In this document: one piece after another, positions 33,981-42,952 of the stretch
Layout of the letters: each line of letters starts with the position of its first letter
Numbering within the stretch: the stretch's first letter is position 1
DNA from: Dorea sp. AM10-31
GTDB taxonomy: Bacteria; Bacillota; Clostridia; Lachnospirales; Lachnospiraceae
NCBI RefSeq assembly: GCF_003435815.1
Contig: NZ_QTUV01000001.1
Coordinates: 510,581 to 574,580 of the forward strand
Direction of reading: 5' to 3'
DNA length: 64,000 nt
The notes under the pieces: model-generated
What the model saw: only the letters and a program-made list of their open reading frames with translations
Databases searched by the model: none
Told to the model about the DNA's origin: nothing
Program-made: the position numbers and the translations under genes

Positions 33981-34706
33981 TTAGCTGAATTCAACGGTCG
34001 CAAAGATCCGATCCGACTCATCACAAAGCTCCACTACCGTTCTTGTTTCCTCTGCTGCCACTTTCGGCACAATAATATCTCCATACACTGCCGAATTTTT
34101 ATATTCTACACGAACCTGCCTGATATCCCCGGTATGTTCGATATATTCCATTGCCATCTGTACATACTGACAGTTATTCACATGTTCGTTCGTATCGATA
34201 TGATATTTTCGCACTGCAAACGGCTCTTTTTTCACCGCACTCTCCGGAAGTTTTATCTTCCTTGGCTGATAATCCATCTCCAGTGGCTCTCCGCTTCCGT
34301 ACGGCTCTACTTCTTCTGCGGACGGCCGCACCGGGCGTCCTTTTTTCATATTCATATATGCCCAGACAGAATTGGCATATGCAAGTTTCTTTCCTTCTGC
34401 ATCTGTCATGCAGAAATTACGCTTTCCCAACATGCTTTTAAATTCTGTCGCCCATGTCGCTATATTAATCTCCTGTGCAAGCCGCGGATATTCTTCGATC
34501 ACGACCTGCCAGTAAGTTAGTACCCAGGCTCTGTTATGTTCCGCAAAATAGTCCACGCCAAGTCCGATACTTTCCGACTGGAATGTACTGCAGTCCTGGA
34601 AATAGTTGATAATCCCCGGTAAGGTAATACGGCCGGTATGATCGACTTCGCTAAACCGCACCTTGCTGTCAAATGTATAATGATTATTCTGCTGCACTTG
34701 CCACAT
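33981..34706 (-). CDS. Acyl-ACP thioesterase
   Basis: A 241-residue double hot-dog enzyme that releases fatty acids from acyl carrier protein. The first hot-dog begins YTFDSKVRFSEVDHTGRITL; the second carries YHIDTNEHVNNCQYVQMAMEY with the catalytic Asn and His region. It belongs to the bacterial branch of the FatA/FatB family. The start lies inside the end of the CDF gene (23-base overlap), with an AAAGGAG very close to the ATG, so the two are coupled. Confidence 0.9.
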   Translation of the reverse strand: MWQVQQNNHYTFDSKVRFSEVDHTGRITLPGIINYFQDCSTFQSESIGLGVDYFAEHNRAWVLTYWQVVIEEYPRLAQEINIATWATEFKSMLGKRNFCMTDAEGKKLAYANSVWAYMNMKKGRPVRPSAEEVEPYGSGEPLEMDYQPRKIKLPESAVKKEPFAVRKYHIDTNEHVNNCQYVQMAMEYIEHTGDIRQVRVEYKNSAVYGDIIVPKVAAEETRTVVELCDESDRIFATVEFS

Positions 34707-35868
34707 AGCTCCTTTCCATTGTGATCACCGCATGATACCGGTCATTTTTTTCCCGGAGTCTGCGAGCAAACTCTTCTCTTAAGTCATTTTGTTTCTCTTT
34801 ATCATATTCGTAAGGAATCACCATATCAAAGATCAGGTTCTTATGATCCCTACCTCCTACTACCCTGAAATCATGGATGCTGACACGCTTGTCCATCTCT
34901 TTTATAATCTCTTCGGCATCTTTTTTGATCGCCAGCACTTTTTTATCTTCTGTCTCAACCGGATCCATATGGATCACAAGGAAAAGTCCCATCTTCTCCA
35001 TGGCTTCTCGCTCAATCCGGTCAATGACGGCATGGGATTCTTCAATATCCACATTATTCGGCACTTCCGCATGGATTGATGCCATACTCTTTGCCGGTCC
35101 GTAATTATGTACGATCAAATCGTGGCTGCCAACTACACCGTCATATTTTTCCACAAAATTCGTAATCTGTAAATAGACTTTCGGATCTACTGCCTGACCG
35201 ATCAATGGCTCCAGCGTATCTTTTGCGATACCGACACCTGCCCACATAACGACAAGGGATACACCCAGACCTATAAATCCGTCGATATTATACCCGGTCA
35301 GCTTTAAAAATACAACTGAAAATATCGTTGCCGATGTCGTAATGACATCGCCGATCGCATCTGCCGACACCGCCATCATCACTTTGGAATCTATCCTTTT
35401 TCCCAATTTCTTATTAAAATAGCTCATCCACAACTTGACCGCAACGGACAAGATCAATACGACTACCGAAAATAACTGGAATCGCATTTCCTGTGGATGT
35501 CTTATTTTAGAAATGGCATCTTTAAAAAATGTAAATCCGACTTCCAGCACAAGAAATGCGACGACCAGCGCCGCAATATATTCCACTCTTCCATGTCCGA
35601 ACGGATGCTCTTCATCTGCCGGTCTCTCTGCAATCTTCACTCCAACCAGACTGATGATGGATGAACCTGCATCCGACAGGTTATTAAATGCATCTGCCAT
35701 AATGGAAATACTGTGCAGGAAAAATCCAATACACCATTTCAGTCCGAATAAAAAAAGATTGCAAAAGATGCCCGTGACACTCGCCAGCACTCCATATGCT
35801 GTCCGCACAGACACCTTTTCCACATCTTCATAATTTTCTACAAAATGTCTAATCAGAAACTCTGTCAT
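34684..35868 (-). CDS. Cation diffusion facilitator (metal efflux) transporter
   Basis: A 394-residue CDF transporter. It has about six membrane helices in residues 25-230, with the metal-site motifs HSISIMADAFNNLSDAGSS and MAVSADAIGDVITTS. The C-terminal cytoplasmic domain includes GSHDLIVHNYGPAKSMASIHAEVP. It exports a divalent ion such as Zn2+, Mn2+ or Fe2+ in exchange for protons. The C-terminus is longer than in the smallest members. It overlaps the thioesterase gene and follows spoIIR. Confidence 0.93.
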   Translation of the reverse strand: MTEFLIRHFVENYEDVEKVSVRTAYGVLASVTGIFCNLFLFGLKWCIGFFLHSISIMADAFNNLSDAGSSIISLVGVKIAERPADEEHPFGHGRVEYIAALVVAFLVLEVGFTFFKDAISKIRHPQEMRFQLFSVVVLILSVAVKLWMSYFNKKLGKRIDSKVMMAVSADAIGDVITTSATIFSVVFLKLTGYNIDGFIGLGVSLVVMWAGVGIAKDTLEPLIGQAVDPKVYLQITNFVEKYDGVVGSHDLIVHNYGPAKSMASIHAEVPNNVDIEESHAVIDRIEREAMEKMGLFLVIHMDPVETEDKKVLAIKKDAEEIIKEMDKRVSIHDFRVVGGRDHKNLIFDMVIPYEYDKEKQNDLREEFARRLREKNDRYHAVITMERSYVASAAE

Positions 35869-35881
35869 GACATTTCCTCCT

Positions 35882-36643
35882 CTATCTGTCTGCCAGCCAC
35901 CGGTTCAGCTTCTCACCGAAAAAATAGCTTTTTAACCGAAACTTTTCCGGCTTCGTCACCAGTTCATACGCATCTGCATCCAGCATTTCTCTTAAGTTCT
36001 CTCTGCCTTTTTCATCCGGTGTCACACAGACCGCCTCTGTAAAACACATGCTTGGATACAACACACACCACCAGTTATGCCCTGTGGCTTTCCCAAGTCT
36101 TATCTCTAATGCCCGGTACCATCCCTTCGGGAAGCAGATATTTCCATAGTATTTCTCCGGGAAATAGACATCTGCCAGCACTGCCTTCGCACGGTAATTT
36201 ACACCCGCTTTTTTAAGCACCCGGTTTACTTCCTGCTCAAATTCCGGCAAATACTCCCTCACAAGTCGCTCTGTCTCTGCTCTTGATACTTCCTGTTCCA
36301 TGCTGTCAGCATCTGCAGATGTATCTTTATTTCTATCGCTTTTCAGTAACCGGCTTCCGTATACAAGCACGGCATCCCGGACCTGCCTTTTCACTTTTTG
36401 GTCCTCATTGCTGTCGCTGTTCGCCAGAACATGAAATCTCAATACTTCTTTTGCAAGTTTTTCCTGCGTCTTATCAATTGCTCTCTGCGCCCTGATTTCT
36501 TCACAGTCACACAACACATAAAATAAAAGACATGCGGCGCAGACGCTCAGTATAACACAGACTGCCTTCTGAATTCTATAAGTTTTTATATTTATATATC
36601 TCACCTGTTCTATGTACTCCTTTCTTTTATTGGGAGTCTTCAC
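35882..36643 (-). CDS. spoIIR: Stage II sporulation protein R
   Basis: A 253-residue secreted signalling protein made in the forespore that triggers pro-sigma-E processing by SpoIIGA in the mother cell. A membrane or signal helix lies at about 26-46 (AVCVILSVCAACLLFYVLCD). The family core is LRFHVLANSDSNEDQKVKRQVRDAVL, followed by AKAVLADVYFPEKYYG and the conserved GKATGHNWWCVLYPSMCF. It lies in a row of housekeeping genes between GntR and the CDF transporter. Confidence 0.95.
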   Translation of the reverse strand: MKTPNKRKEYIEQVRYINIKTYRIQKAVCVILSVCAACLLFYVLCDCEEIRAQRAIDKTQEKLAKEVLRFHVLANSDSNEDQKVKRQVRDAVLVYGSRLLKSDRNKDTSADADSMEQEVSRAETERLVREYLPEFEQEVNRVLKKAGVNYRAKAVLADVYFPEKYYGNICFPKGWYRALEIRLGKATGHNWWCVLYPSMCFTEAVCVTPDEKGRENLREMLDADAYELVTKPEKFRLKSYFFGEKLNRWLADR

Positions 36644-36680
36644 ATTTCACAGGAATTTATACAAATATTTTCAAATCCTT

Positions 36681-37361
36681 TTAAACTTTTTTTGTGTGAA
36701 TAACATTGATCACGGTTGCAACCTGATTGTCGATATGTTCGCACATGATGCGGGTTGCTTCTTCTTTATTTCTCTTTGAAATATTATCGATCAGTTCTTC
36801 ATGCTCTGCGATAAGCTGCGGATATGCTTCTTCTTTTTTCAGATATTCCACCCGGTAACGATACATCTGCTCACGCAGATTGTTAAGCAGCAGAATCAGC
36901 TTCTGATTATCTGTTGCCGTATAAATAACATCGTGAAATGCCACATCCGCTTCCGCGATCTTTGTTACATCCTGATCATTCAGTGTATCTTTAAATCGCT
37001 CTGCTACCCGTTTCAGTTCCTCGATCTCTTCCTCTGTGATCTTCTCACACGCAAGCTGTACGGATAATTCTTCCAGCGCTTTTCTTACTTCCAGTACATC
37101 GCGCAGACTCTTCTCTGTAATGTCTGCAACTTCGGCACCTTTTCGCGGCACCATATTTACCAGACCTTCCAGCTCCAGCTTTCTAAGCGCCTCACGGATC
37201 GGTGTACGGCTGACGCCAAGCTTATTTGCGAGCTGGATCTCCATCAGACGCTCGCCCGGTTTCAGCTCTCCGCGCAGAATTGCCTGTCTTAATGTATTAA
37301 ATACAACATCACGCAGAGGCAGATATTCATTCATTGTCACATTAAATTTCGGTTCTTTCAT
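36681..37361 (-). CDS. GntR-family (FadR subgroup) regulator
   Basis: A 226-residue regulator. The N-terminal winged helix-turn-helix (LRDVVFNTLRQAILRGELKPG, then LANKLGVSRTPIREALRKLE) occupies about 12-75. The all-helical FCD ligand-binding domain follows, with its metal/ligand positions near DVAFHDVIY and the C-terminal MCEHIDNQ. Ligands of this group are usually organic acids or sugar acids. The ATG overlaps the ispE stop by ATGA, so it is coupled to a gene with no evident regulatory link. Confidence 0.92.
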   Translation of the reverse strand: MKEPKFNVTMNEYLPLRDVVFNTLRQAILRGELKPGERLMEIQLANKLGVSRTPIREALRKLELEGLVNMVPRKGAEVADITEKSLRDVLEVRKALEELSVQLACEKITEEEIEELKRVAERFKDTLNDQDVTKIAEADVAFHDVIYTATDNQKLILLLNNLREQMYRYRVEYLKKEEAYPQLIAEHEELIDNISKRNKEEATRIMCEHIDNQVATVINVIHTKKV

Positions 37362-38236
37362 CTTTTTCTCCTTGCATTGTGTATATTCGTCACATAAACC
37401 TGTTTTGTCAGTCTCGCATCCCGGATCGCATCGGCAGCTTTTCTTGCCGTTGCTTTCTCTTCAAAGATTCCAAATACAGTCGGTCCGCTTCCGCTCATCA
37501 TAGCGTTCAGCGCGCCCTCTTTTATCATCATTTTCTTAATCTGGTCGATCACCGGATAAGCATCCACAGTTACACGCTCCAGTACATTGCCCATGCTGCC
37601 TGCAACTTTCTTCAGATCTCCGGCTTTTAATCCTGCTAAAATACCGTCGATATCCGGATGATCTTCGATTTCGTGAGAATCCAGTTTCTCATAGACCATC
37701 TTCGTCGATACACTTATTGCCGGTTTTGCAATAAGAACATAGCATTTCGGCATCGGGGATAATGGCGTCAGAATCTCTCCGATTCCTTCTGCCAGCACGG
37801 TTCCGCGCATAATACAGTACGGAACATCTGCACCGAGCTTAACACCTCGTTCCATCAGTTCTTTCTGACTCAGGCCAAGTGAAAACATCCGGTTCATTCC
37901 AAAAAGAACTGCTGCCGCATTTGAGCTTCCGCCTGCCATGCCTGCTGCCACCGGAATGTGTTTATCCAATTGTATGGAAACACCTTCTTCTATATGAAAT
38001 TCGTCCATCAGCATCTGTGCAGCCTGATAAGCCAGATTATTCTCATTTACCGGAAGATAATAGAGATTCGTCTCAAGTCTGATCCCCGGTGTCTTACTCT
38101 TCTTCATAATAATACGGTCATAGAGATAAACGGTCTGCATAACCATACGCACGTCATGGTAGCCATTCTCCCGTCTTCCCAGCACATCCAGACCAAGATT
38201 AATTTTTCCAAGTGCTTTCAGTTCTAATCTGTCCAT
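37358..38236 (-). CDS. ispE: 4-diphosphocytidyl-2-C-methyl-D-erythritol kinase
   Basis: GHMP kinase of the non-mevalonate isoprenoid pathway, 292 residues. The substrate motif LKALGKINLGLDVLGRRENGYH starts the protein. The ATP-binding glycine loop PVAAGMAGGSSNAAA lies near 93-107 and the C-terminal MMSGSGPTVFGIF near 245. The length is standard. It heads the cluster with gntR and is separated from the SipL-like gene by about 55 bp. Confidence 0.97.
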   Translation of the reverse strand: MDRLELKALGKINLGLDVLGRRENGYHDVRMVMQTVYLYDRIIMKKSKTPGIRLETNLYYLPVNENNLAYQAAQMLMDEFHIEEGVSIQLDKHIPVAAGMAGGSSNAAAVLFGMNRMFSLGLSQKELMERGVKLGADVPYCIMRGTVLAEGIGEILTPLSPMPKCYVLIAKPAISVSTKMVYEKLDSHEIEDHPDIDGILAGLKAGDLKKVAGSMGNVLERVTVDAYPVIDQIKKMMIKEGALNAMMSGSGPTVFGIFEEKATARKAADAIRDARLTKQVYVTNIHNARRKR

Positions 38237-38291
38237 CTTTTGTTCTCCTTGTACTTTTTACCCTATACCTTGTATCTTGTATACAATTTAC

Positions 38292-39908
38292 CTACAGTAT
38301 ACTTAAACTTTCCTTAAAAATCAATATTTTATCCCCAGATTTCAGTCCATTCTTTTCACAGTCATTCATCTCGAGAATCCTCTCTCCGGTTGTGCCGTAA
38401 CGCTTTGCGAGATCCCAGAGCGTATCTCCTTCTTTTACGATGTAGCCTACGATTCCCGGCTGTTTTTCCAGTTTTTCTGCATCAAACGGGAGGCAGATCA
38501 TTTCCTGCGGGCAGCGTATTTTCACTTCTTCTTTCAGGAATCCGTGAAATGCAAGTACTGCTTTTACTTCTACTTCTGCATTTCCAAGCAGTCCGACATT
38601 TAACTGTTCGATGCACCACGTCAGATCCACCTGCATCCGATCATTCGTCTCATTACTTTCCAGAAATGCAGTAAACGGAACCATTCCCTGCCATACATCA
38701 AACGGGATTTCATCGTCTGATTTGATATAAAGAAACTGGATATGCAATACACCTTCCACTTCGATTCCTTTCTCTGTAATCTGTGTACTCTCCACTTCCA
38801 CTCTTCCTGTGCTGTGGCAAATCTGTAAAATATCTTCTTTAATCTCCGGAAGTGTCAGCTTCTCTGTCACTTTACATTTGGTATGATTCTGCATCAGTAA
38901 TTTTTCGCACGGACAGTCCTTATATTTGATCTCACACTCACCATCCAACGCATAGGCATCCTCCAGCACATCCATTTCTACTTCTTCATAGACGATCAGC
39001 CGCATATCCAGCGTTGCTTCCACGCCAAGAATTCTTACTTCTCCTTCCTCGTCCATGCGCGATTCCACTGCCACATCTGTAAATACCGGATACAATTGGT
39101 GATACATGGAATCTTTTGCTCCATAACACGGAATCTTTCCTTCATATGCCACCGTCTGCTCTATCCAGTCCAGCCTTCCATCCGGCGATTCATAAAAACA
39201 GAACACAAGCATTTCACCCTGCAGTAGAAGTACTTCCTCCCCAATCCTTGTGTCCAGTTTTCCCGGAGTGACTTCGGTCCACAGTAATGTGCCGATATTT
39301 TCTTTTGTCCCGCCAATCTGTACTTCTTCTTTGATCCGGTATGTATCACGCTTCATCGTATGCATTTTCAGAAGTGTCTCCTGTCTCTTCTTTCTGCACA
39401 GTCCATCTGCGTATTCGCTGCCTTCTTCCCCCCGTCTTCCTTCTCTGTAAATATCGCTTGTCAGATGTTCTTCTTTCTGCTGTTCCGAACAAACCTGTAA
39501 TTCTACGAGTGCTTTGATTCCGAGCTTTCTTGAATGGATCACCGTTACGGTAAGTTCCGTCTGTGAACTCTTGATAAACAAACTGCCCTCCGGCACTTTC
39601 TCTGCATAAATCAGCTCCTCAAATGGAAATCTTCCTTCCAGAGATGACAGCCGTTTCTCAGAGTCATCCGTCACATAAAGCATGCGAAACTGTATCTTTC
39701 CGCTGATCCGTATGTAATTGTCCACAATTTTCTGCTCTTCGATGCGCAATGTACCTTCATTCAGGATCACACGCTGCACATCACTTTTGGCATCCGGCAC
39801 GTTATAGTCCTGATCCACATAAAACTGATCTACAATCGTTTTTCCCTGGCTGTATCCCCTAAATTCCTGCGTCTCGCATGTCAGAGTTTCATAATCTTTT
39901 TGCTCCAT
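38292..39908 (-). CDS. SipL-like spore protein with DUF3794 domains and LysM
   Basis: A 538-residue protein. It holds repeated DUF3794 segments (ETQEFRGYSQGKTIVDQFYV, GEVLLLQGEMLVFCFY, VEGVLHIQFLYIKSDDEIPF) and ends in a LysM domain (GYIVKEGDTLWDLAKRYGTTGERILE, about 480-530). This matches SipL of Clostridioides difficile, which binds the coat ATPase SpoIVA and is needed for coat attachment. The architecture and length agree, but the name rests on domain order rather than on a search. The structured element B lies directly upstream. Confidence 0.85.
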   Translation of the reverse strand: MEQKDYETLTCETQEFRGYSQGKTIVDQFYVDQDYNVPDAKSDVQRVILNEGTLRIEEQKIVDNYIRISGKIQFRMLYVTDDSEKRLSSLEGRFPFEELIYAEKVPEGSLFIKSSQTELTVTVIHSRKLGIKALVELQVCSEQQKEEHLTSDIYREGRRGEEGSEYADGLCRKKRQETLLKMHTMKRDTYRIKEEVQIGGTKENIGTLLWTEVTPGKLDTRIGEEVLLLQGEMLVFCFYESPDGRLDWIEQTVAYEGKIPCYGAKDSMYHQLYPVFTDVAVESRMDEEGEVRILGVEATLDMRLIVYEEVEMDVLEDAYALDGECEIKYKDCPCEKLLMQNHTKCKVTEKLTLPEIKEDILQICHSTGRVEVESTQITEKGIEVEGVLHIQFLYIKSDDEIPFDVWQGMVPFTAFLESNETNDRMQVDLTWCIEQLNVGLLGNAEVEVKAVLAFHGFLKEEVKIRCPQEMICLPFDAEKLEKQPGIVGYIVKEGDTLWDLAKRYGTTGERILEMNDCEKNGLKSGDKILIFKESLSIL

Positions 39909-39970
39909 TTTGACAACCTCACTTTCCTGTTATTTGCTGTTGCACCATAAAAATATCCATCATATATTTA

Positions 39971-40030
39971 TGATACCCACGGATTGTTCCGTACTGCGCA
40001 TATGGCTGCAGACCTGAACCCCTGGTATCA
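39971..40030 (-). ncRNA. Structured leader element B, upstream of the SipL-like gene
   Basis: On the minus strand TGATACC pairs with GGTATCA over 60 bases. Inside are AGGGG, a hairpin closed by CTGC/GCAG and a second hairpin with an ACAA loop (CGGA-ACAA-TCCG). The 5' and 3' ends match element A upstream of dnaE, with compensatory change in the ACAA stem. It starts on the stop codon of the PrcB-like gene and ends 62 bp before the SipL-like start. Confidence 0.5.
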
Positions 40031-40435
40031 TTCAAATACCACCATCTTCCCGCCTGCTTTCATTTTCACCACACAGTACGGATAGGTCTCCTTCTTTTTT
40101 CTTACGGTTCCTCTTTTCGGACCGACAAGTTCTGTCTGAAAGAAAATTGTATTGGAAGTTTCTTCTATCTTTACAACCTTCACCCGGTAACCGTCCTGCT
40201 TTTTTCTTCCATACCCGCAGAACAGATACAGACTGCCCTGATCTTCGTATGTCAGGGTAAATGGTTCCTGTTTCTTTTCCTCAATCCATTTCTTACATTC
40301 TTCCGGTATTTCCTCTCTCCGGACATTTTCATATACGGCTTTTCTTTTCTGCGTGTCATCCACTTTCCGGATCGAACAGCCACACAATATCCACAAACAG
40401 AGAACAAGTCCTGCACACAACAACCACTTCCGCAT
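40028..40435 (-). CDS. Small lipoprotein with PrcB-like C-terminal domain
   Basis: A 135-residue lipoprotein: signal peptide MRKWLLCAGLVLCLWILCGC with the lipobox ending at Cys20. The mature part has EKKQEPFTLTYEDQGSLYLF, GRKKQDGYRVKVVKIEETS and CVVKMKAGGKMVVFE, a beta-rich pattern like the PrcB C-terminal (protease-complex) domain. I chose the ATG at 40435 with AGGGTGAG upstream over one twelve codons earlier. It precedes the SipL-like gene and may share a sporulation or envelope role. Function is inferred only from the domain resemblance. Confidence 0.7.
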   Translation of the reverse strand: MRKWLLCAGLVLCLWILCGCSIRKVDDTQKRKAVYENVRREEIPEECKKWIEEKKQEPFTLTYEDQGSLYLFCGYGRKKQDGYRVKVVKIEETSNTIFFQTELVGPKRGTVRKKKETYPYCVVKMKAGGKMVVFE

Positions 40436-40594
40436 ACACTCACCCTGCAATTTCTCTTTAATATCATACACAGTGAACCTATGAAAAATACCAATTTTAG
40501 TGTATACTTATAAAAGTGTTGCCATAAAAATGTGCTTTTGTACATTCACACAAACAGTTGAATTTTATTGAAACAGACTAAGGAGTACTTAATT

Positions 40595-42103
40595 ATGAAA
40601 CAATACAGACGACAGGCGGGTGTTCTTCTGCATCCGACATCACTTCCTTCTCCATATGGGATCGGAGATCTTGGACATACGGCATACCGTTTTGTTGATT
40701 TTCTGGAAGCCGCCGGACAGAAACTCTGGCAAATCCTTCCACTAACACATACAGGTTTCGGAGATTCTCCGTATCAGAGTTTCTCTGCCTTCGCCGGGCA
40801 GCCGCTTCTTATAAGCCCGGATCATTTGAAAGAGCTGGGACTTTTATTCGACCATGAACTGAAAGATGCACCTGCCGGAGACAGCGCACAGGTAGACTAC
40901 GGAACGGTCATTCCGTGGAAACACAGCATTTTCCGCCTTGCATACAACCGTTTTTACGAAAGAGACGAGGGCGATCCGTTAAAGCAGGATTTCGCACGCT
41001 TCTGTCAGGAGGAAGCTTCCTGGCTGGAGGATTATGCGCTTTTCCTCGCCTGCAAAGACGCCAATGACGGAAGAAGCTGGCTGGACTGGCCGGATATGTA
41101 CCGCAGCCCATCCCCGGAATACAAAGAGGAATTAAAACAGCTTTTGCAGAAAGAAGCCGTATATTACAAATTTCTGCAGTTTATCTTCTTCACAGAATGG
41201 GGCAGACTGAAAGCATATGCAAATGAGAAAGGCATCCAGATCATCGGCGATATCCCGATCTTCGTATCCATGGACAGTGCAGATGTCTGGGCAAATAAAG
41301 AACTATTCTACCTGGACGAGAAAGGGTATCCGCTCTCTGTTGCGGGAGTTCCGCCGGATTATTTTTCTGCAGCCGGGCAGCTCTGGGGCAATCCGCTCTA
41401 TGCATGGGATGCACATAAGAACAGCGATTTCTCCTGGTGGATCTCGCGTATCCGCACACAGCTTAAGAATCTGGACATCCTGCGTATCGACCATTTCCGT
41501 GGCTTTGACGCATGCTGGTCTGTCCCTTACGGCGAACCGACTGCCGTCAACGGACACTGGGCGAAGGTGCCGGGCTGGGATCTCTTTGATGCGATCTCCC
41601 AGGCACTCGGCGACGATCTGCCGATCATTGCAGAAGATCTCGGTATCATTACGGATGAGGTAAATGCGCTTCGTGAACATTTCGGATTCCCGGGCATGAA
41701 GGTTCTGCAGTTTGCTTTTGATTCTACCGATGAAAATGCATACCTGCCACACCGTTTTGAATCTCCGGTCTGCGTCTGCTACACCGGAACACACGACAAT
41801 GCTACAACTCTTTCCTGGTACGAGACATTACCGGAACATTGCCGCAAAAAAGTCTGTGCTTACACCGGAACAACCGATGAGAAGAATATCGGTTATGGGC
41901 TGATAAAGGCAGCGCTTTCCAGCATTGCCACTTATGCGATCTATCCGCTGCAGGATCTTTTATTCTGCGGAGATGAAGGACGCATGAATACGCCGGGAAA
42001 AGCCGCCGGCAACTGGAGCTGGCGTTTCCGTGCACAAGATCTGAAACCGGAATACGCAGATACCCTTCGTGAACTTACCTTATTATATGGACGCTTTGAT
42101 TAA
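40595..42103 (+). CDS. malQ: 4-alpha-glucanotransferase (amylomaltase)
   Basis: GH77 enzyme of 502 residues that transfers maltosyl or longer glucan units between alpha-1,4-glucans. It opens with RRQAGVLLHPTSLPSPYGIGDLG, and the catalytic region shows LRIDHFRGFDACWSVP (nucleophile Asp), IIAEDLGIIT (acid/base Glu) and YTGTHDNATTLSWY. The start at 40595 follows AAGGAG. It is the first of a plus-strand run and directly precedes plsC. It would serve glycogen or maltodextrin turnover. Confidence 0.96.
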   Translation: MKQYRRQAGVLLHPTSLPSPYGIGDLGHTAYRFVDFLEAAGQKLWQILPLTHTGFGDSPYQSFSAFAGQPLLISPDHLKELGLLFDHELKDAPAGDSAQVDYGTVIPWKHSIFRLAYNRFYERDEGDPLKQDFARFCQEEASWLEDYALFLACKDANDGRSWLDWPDMYRSPSPEYKEELKQLLQKEAVYYKFLQFIFFTEWGRLKAYANEKGIQIIGDIPIFVSMDSADVWANKELFYLDEKGYPLSVAGVPPDYFSAAGQLWGNPLYAWDAHKNSDFSWWISRIRTQLKNLDILRIDHFRGFDACWSVPYGEPTAVNGHWAKVPGWDLFDAISQALGDDLPIIAEDLGIITDEVNALREHFGFPGMKVLQFAFDSTDENAYLPHRFESPVCVCYTGTHDNATTLSWYETLPEHCRKKVCAYTGTTDEKNIGYGLIKAALSSIATYAIYPLQDLLFCGDEGRMNTPGKAAGNWSWRFRAQDLKPEYADTLRELTLLYGRFD

Positions 42104-42131
42104 GCGCCCCAGGCAAAGAAAGGATATACAA

Positions 42132-42866
42132 ATGTTTAGATTTATTTTGGTAGTCATTACTTTATTTTTATATCTGATCCTCGGAATCCCGGTACTGGGT
42201 ATCGAATGGATCATCAGCAAATTTAATCAGGAAGCTGCCGATTATCAATGTCTGCGCATGGTGCAGGCTGCATTCCGATTTATGCTTAAGATTGCAGGAA
42301 CTGAGATCACTGTAATCGGCGAAGAAAGGATCCCGGATGAGCCGGTACTTTTCATTGGCAATCACAGAAGTTATTTTGACATTCTTCTGACTTACTCCCG
42401 ATGCAAACGCCGCACCGGATACATTGCCAAAAAGGAAATGATGAGCTATCCTCTGCTCCGCACATGGATGAAGCGCCTTTATTGCCTCTTCCTTGACCGT
42501 GACAACCCGAAAGAGGGACTAAAGACCATCCTCAAAGCAATTGAATACGTAAAAAGCGGAATCTCCATCTGCATTTTCCCAGAAGGTACGAGAAATACCG
42601 GCGAAGAATTAAGTGTTCTTCCATTCCACAGCGGCTCTTTTAAAATTGCTGAGAAAAGTGGTTGTCCAATCATACCGATCAGCATGAATAACACAATCTC
42701 GATTTTCGAGAAACAGTTCCCGCGCATTAAGAAGACCCACGTCATCATCGAATATGGCAAGCCGATCTATGCAAAAGATCTGGACCGTGAACAGAAAAAA
42801 CAGCTCTCACAGAACTGTCAGAAGATTATTGAAGATACCATTAAGAAGAACCAGGCATTACTCTAA
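42132..42866 (+). CDS. plsC: 1-acyl-sn-glycerol-3-phosphate acyltransferase
   Basis: A 244-residue membrane acyltransferase that makes phosphatidic acid from lysophosphatidic acid. An N-terminal hydrophobic segment (FILVVITLFLYLILGIPVLG) is followed by the catalytic motif NHRSYFD (H and D, family HX4D), the acyl-binding FPEGTRN and the later VIPISMNN. The start at 42132 is set by AAAGGA with a spacing of about 8. Its stop lies inside the stem of a terminator. Confidence 0.93.
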   Translation: MFRFILVVITLFLYLILGIPVLGIEWIISKFNQEAADYQCLRMVQAAFRFMLKIAGTEITVIGEERIPDEPVLFIGNHRSYFDILLTYSRCKRRTGYIAKKEMMSYPLLRTWMKRLYCLFLDRDNPKEGLKTILKAIEYVKSGISICIFPEGTRNTGEELSVLPFHSGSFKIAEKSGCPIIPISMNNTISIFEKQFPRIKKTHVIIEYGKPIYAKDLDREQKKQLSQNCQKIIEDTIKKNQALL

Positions 42867-42890
42867 TGCCTGGCTTTTCTTTTTTCTTTT
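42851..42890 (+). terminator. Terminator overlapping the plsC stop
   Basis: CCAGGCATT and AATGCCTGG pair around a 5-base loop that contains the plsC stop region, followed by a T-rich tract. Confidence 0.85.
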
Positions 42891-42916
42891 ACTTTTTTCT
42901 CTGTAAGTGCTATAAT
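42888..42916 (+). promoter_or_regulatory. Promoter of the nicotinate phosphoribosyltransferase gene
   Basis: TTTACT (42888-42893) and a perfect TATAAT (42911-42916) are separated by 17 bases; the -10 is extended by a TGC. It lies 37 bp before the start codon. Confidence 0.55.
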
Positions 42917-42952
42917 GGAACGGAATTTATAAAAAAGGAGACAAATGGGACC

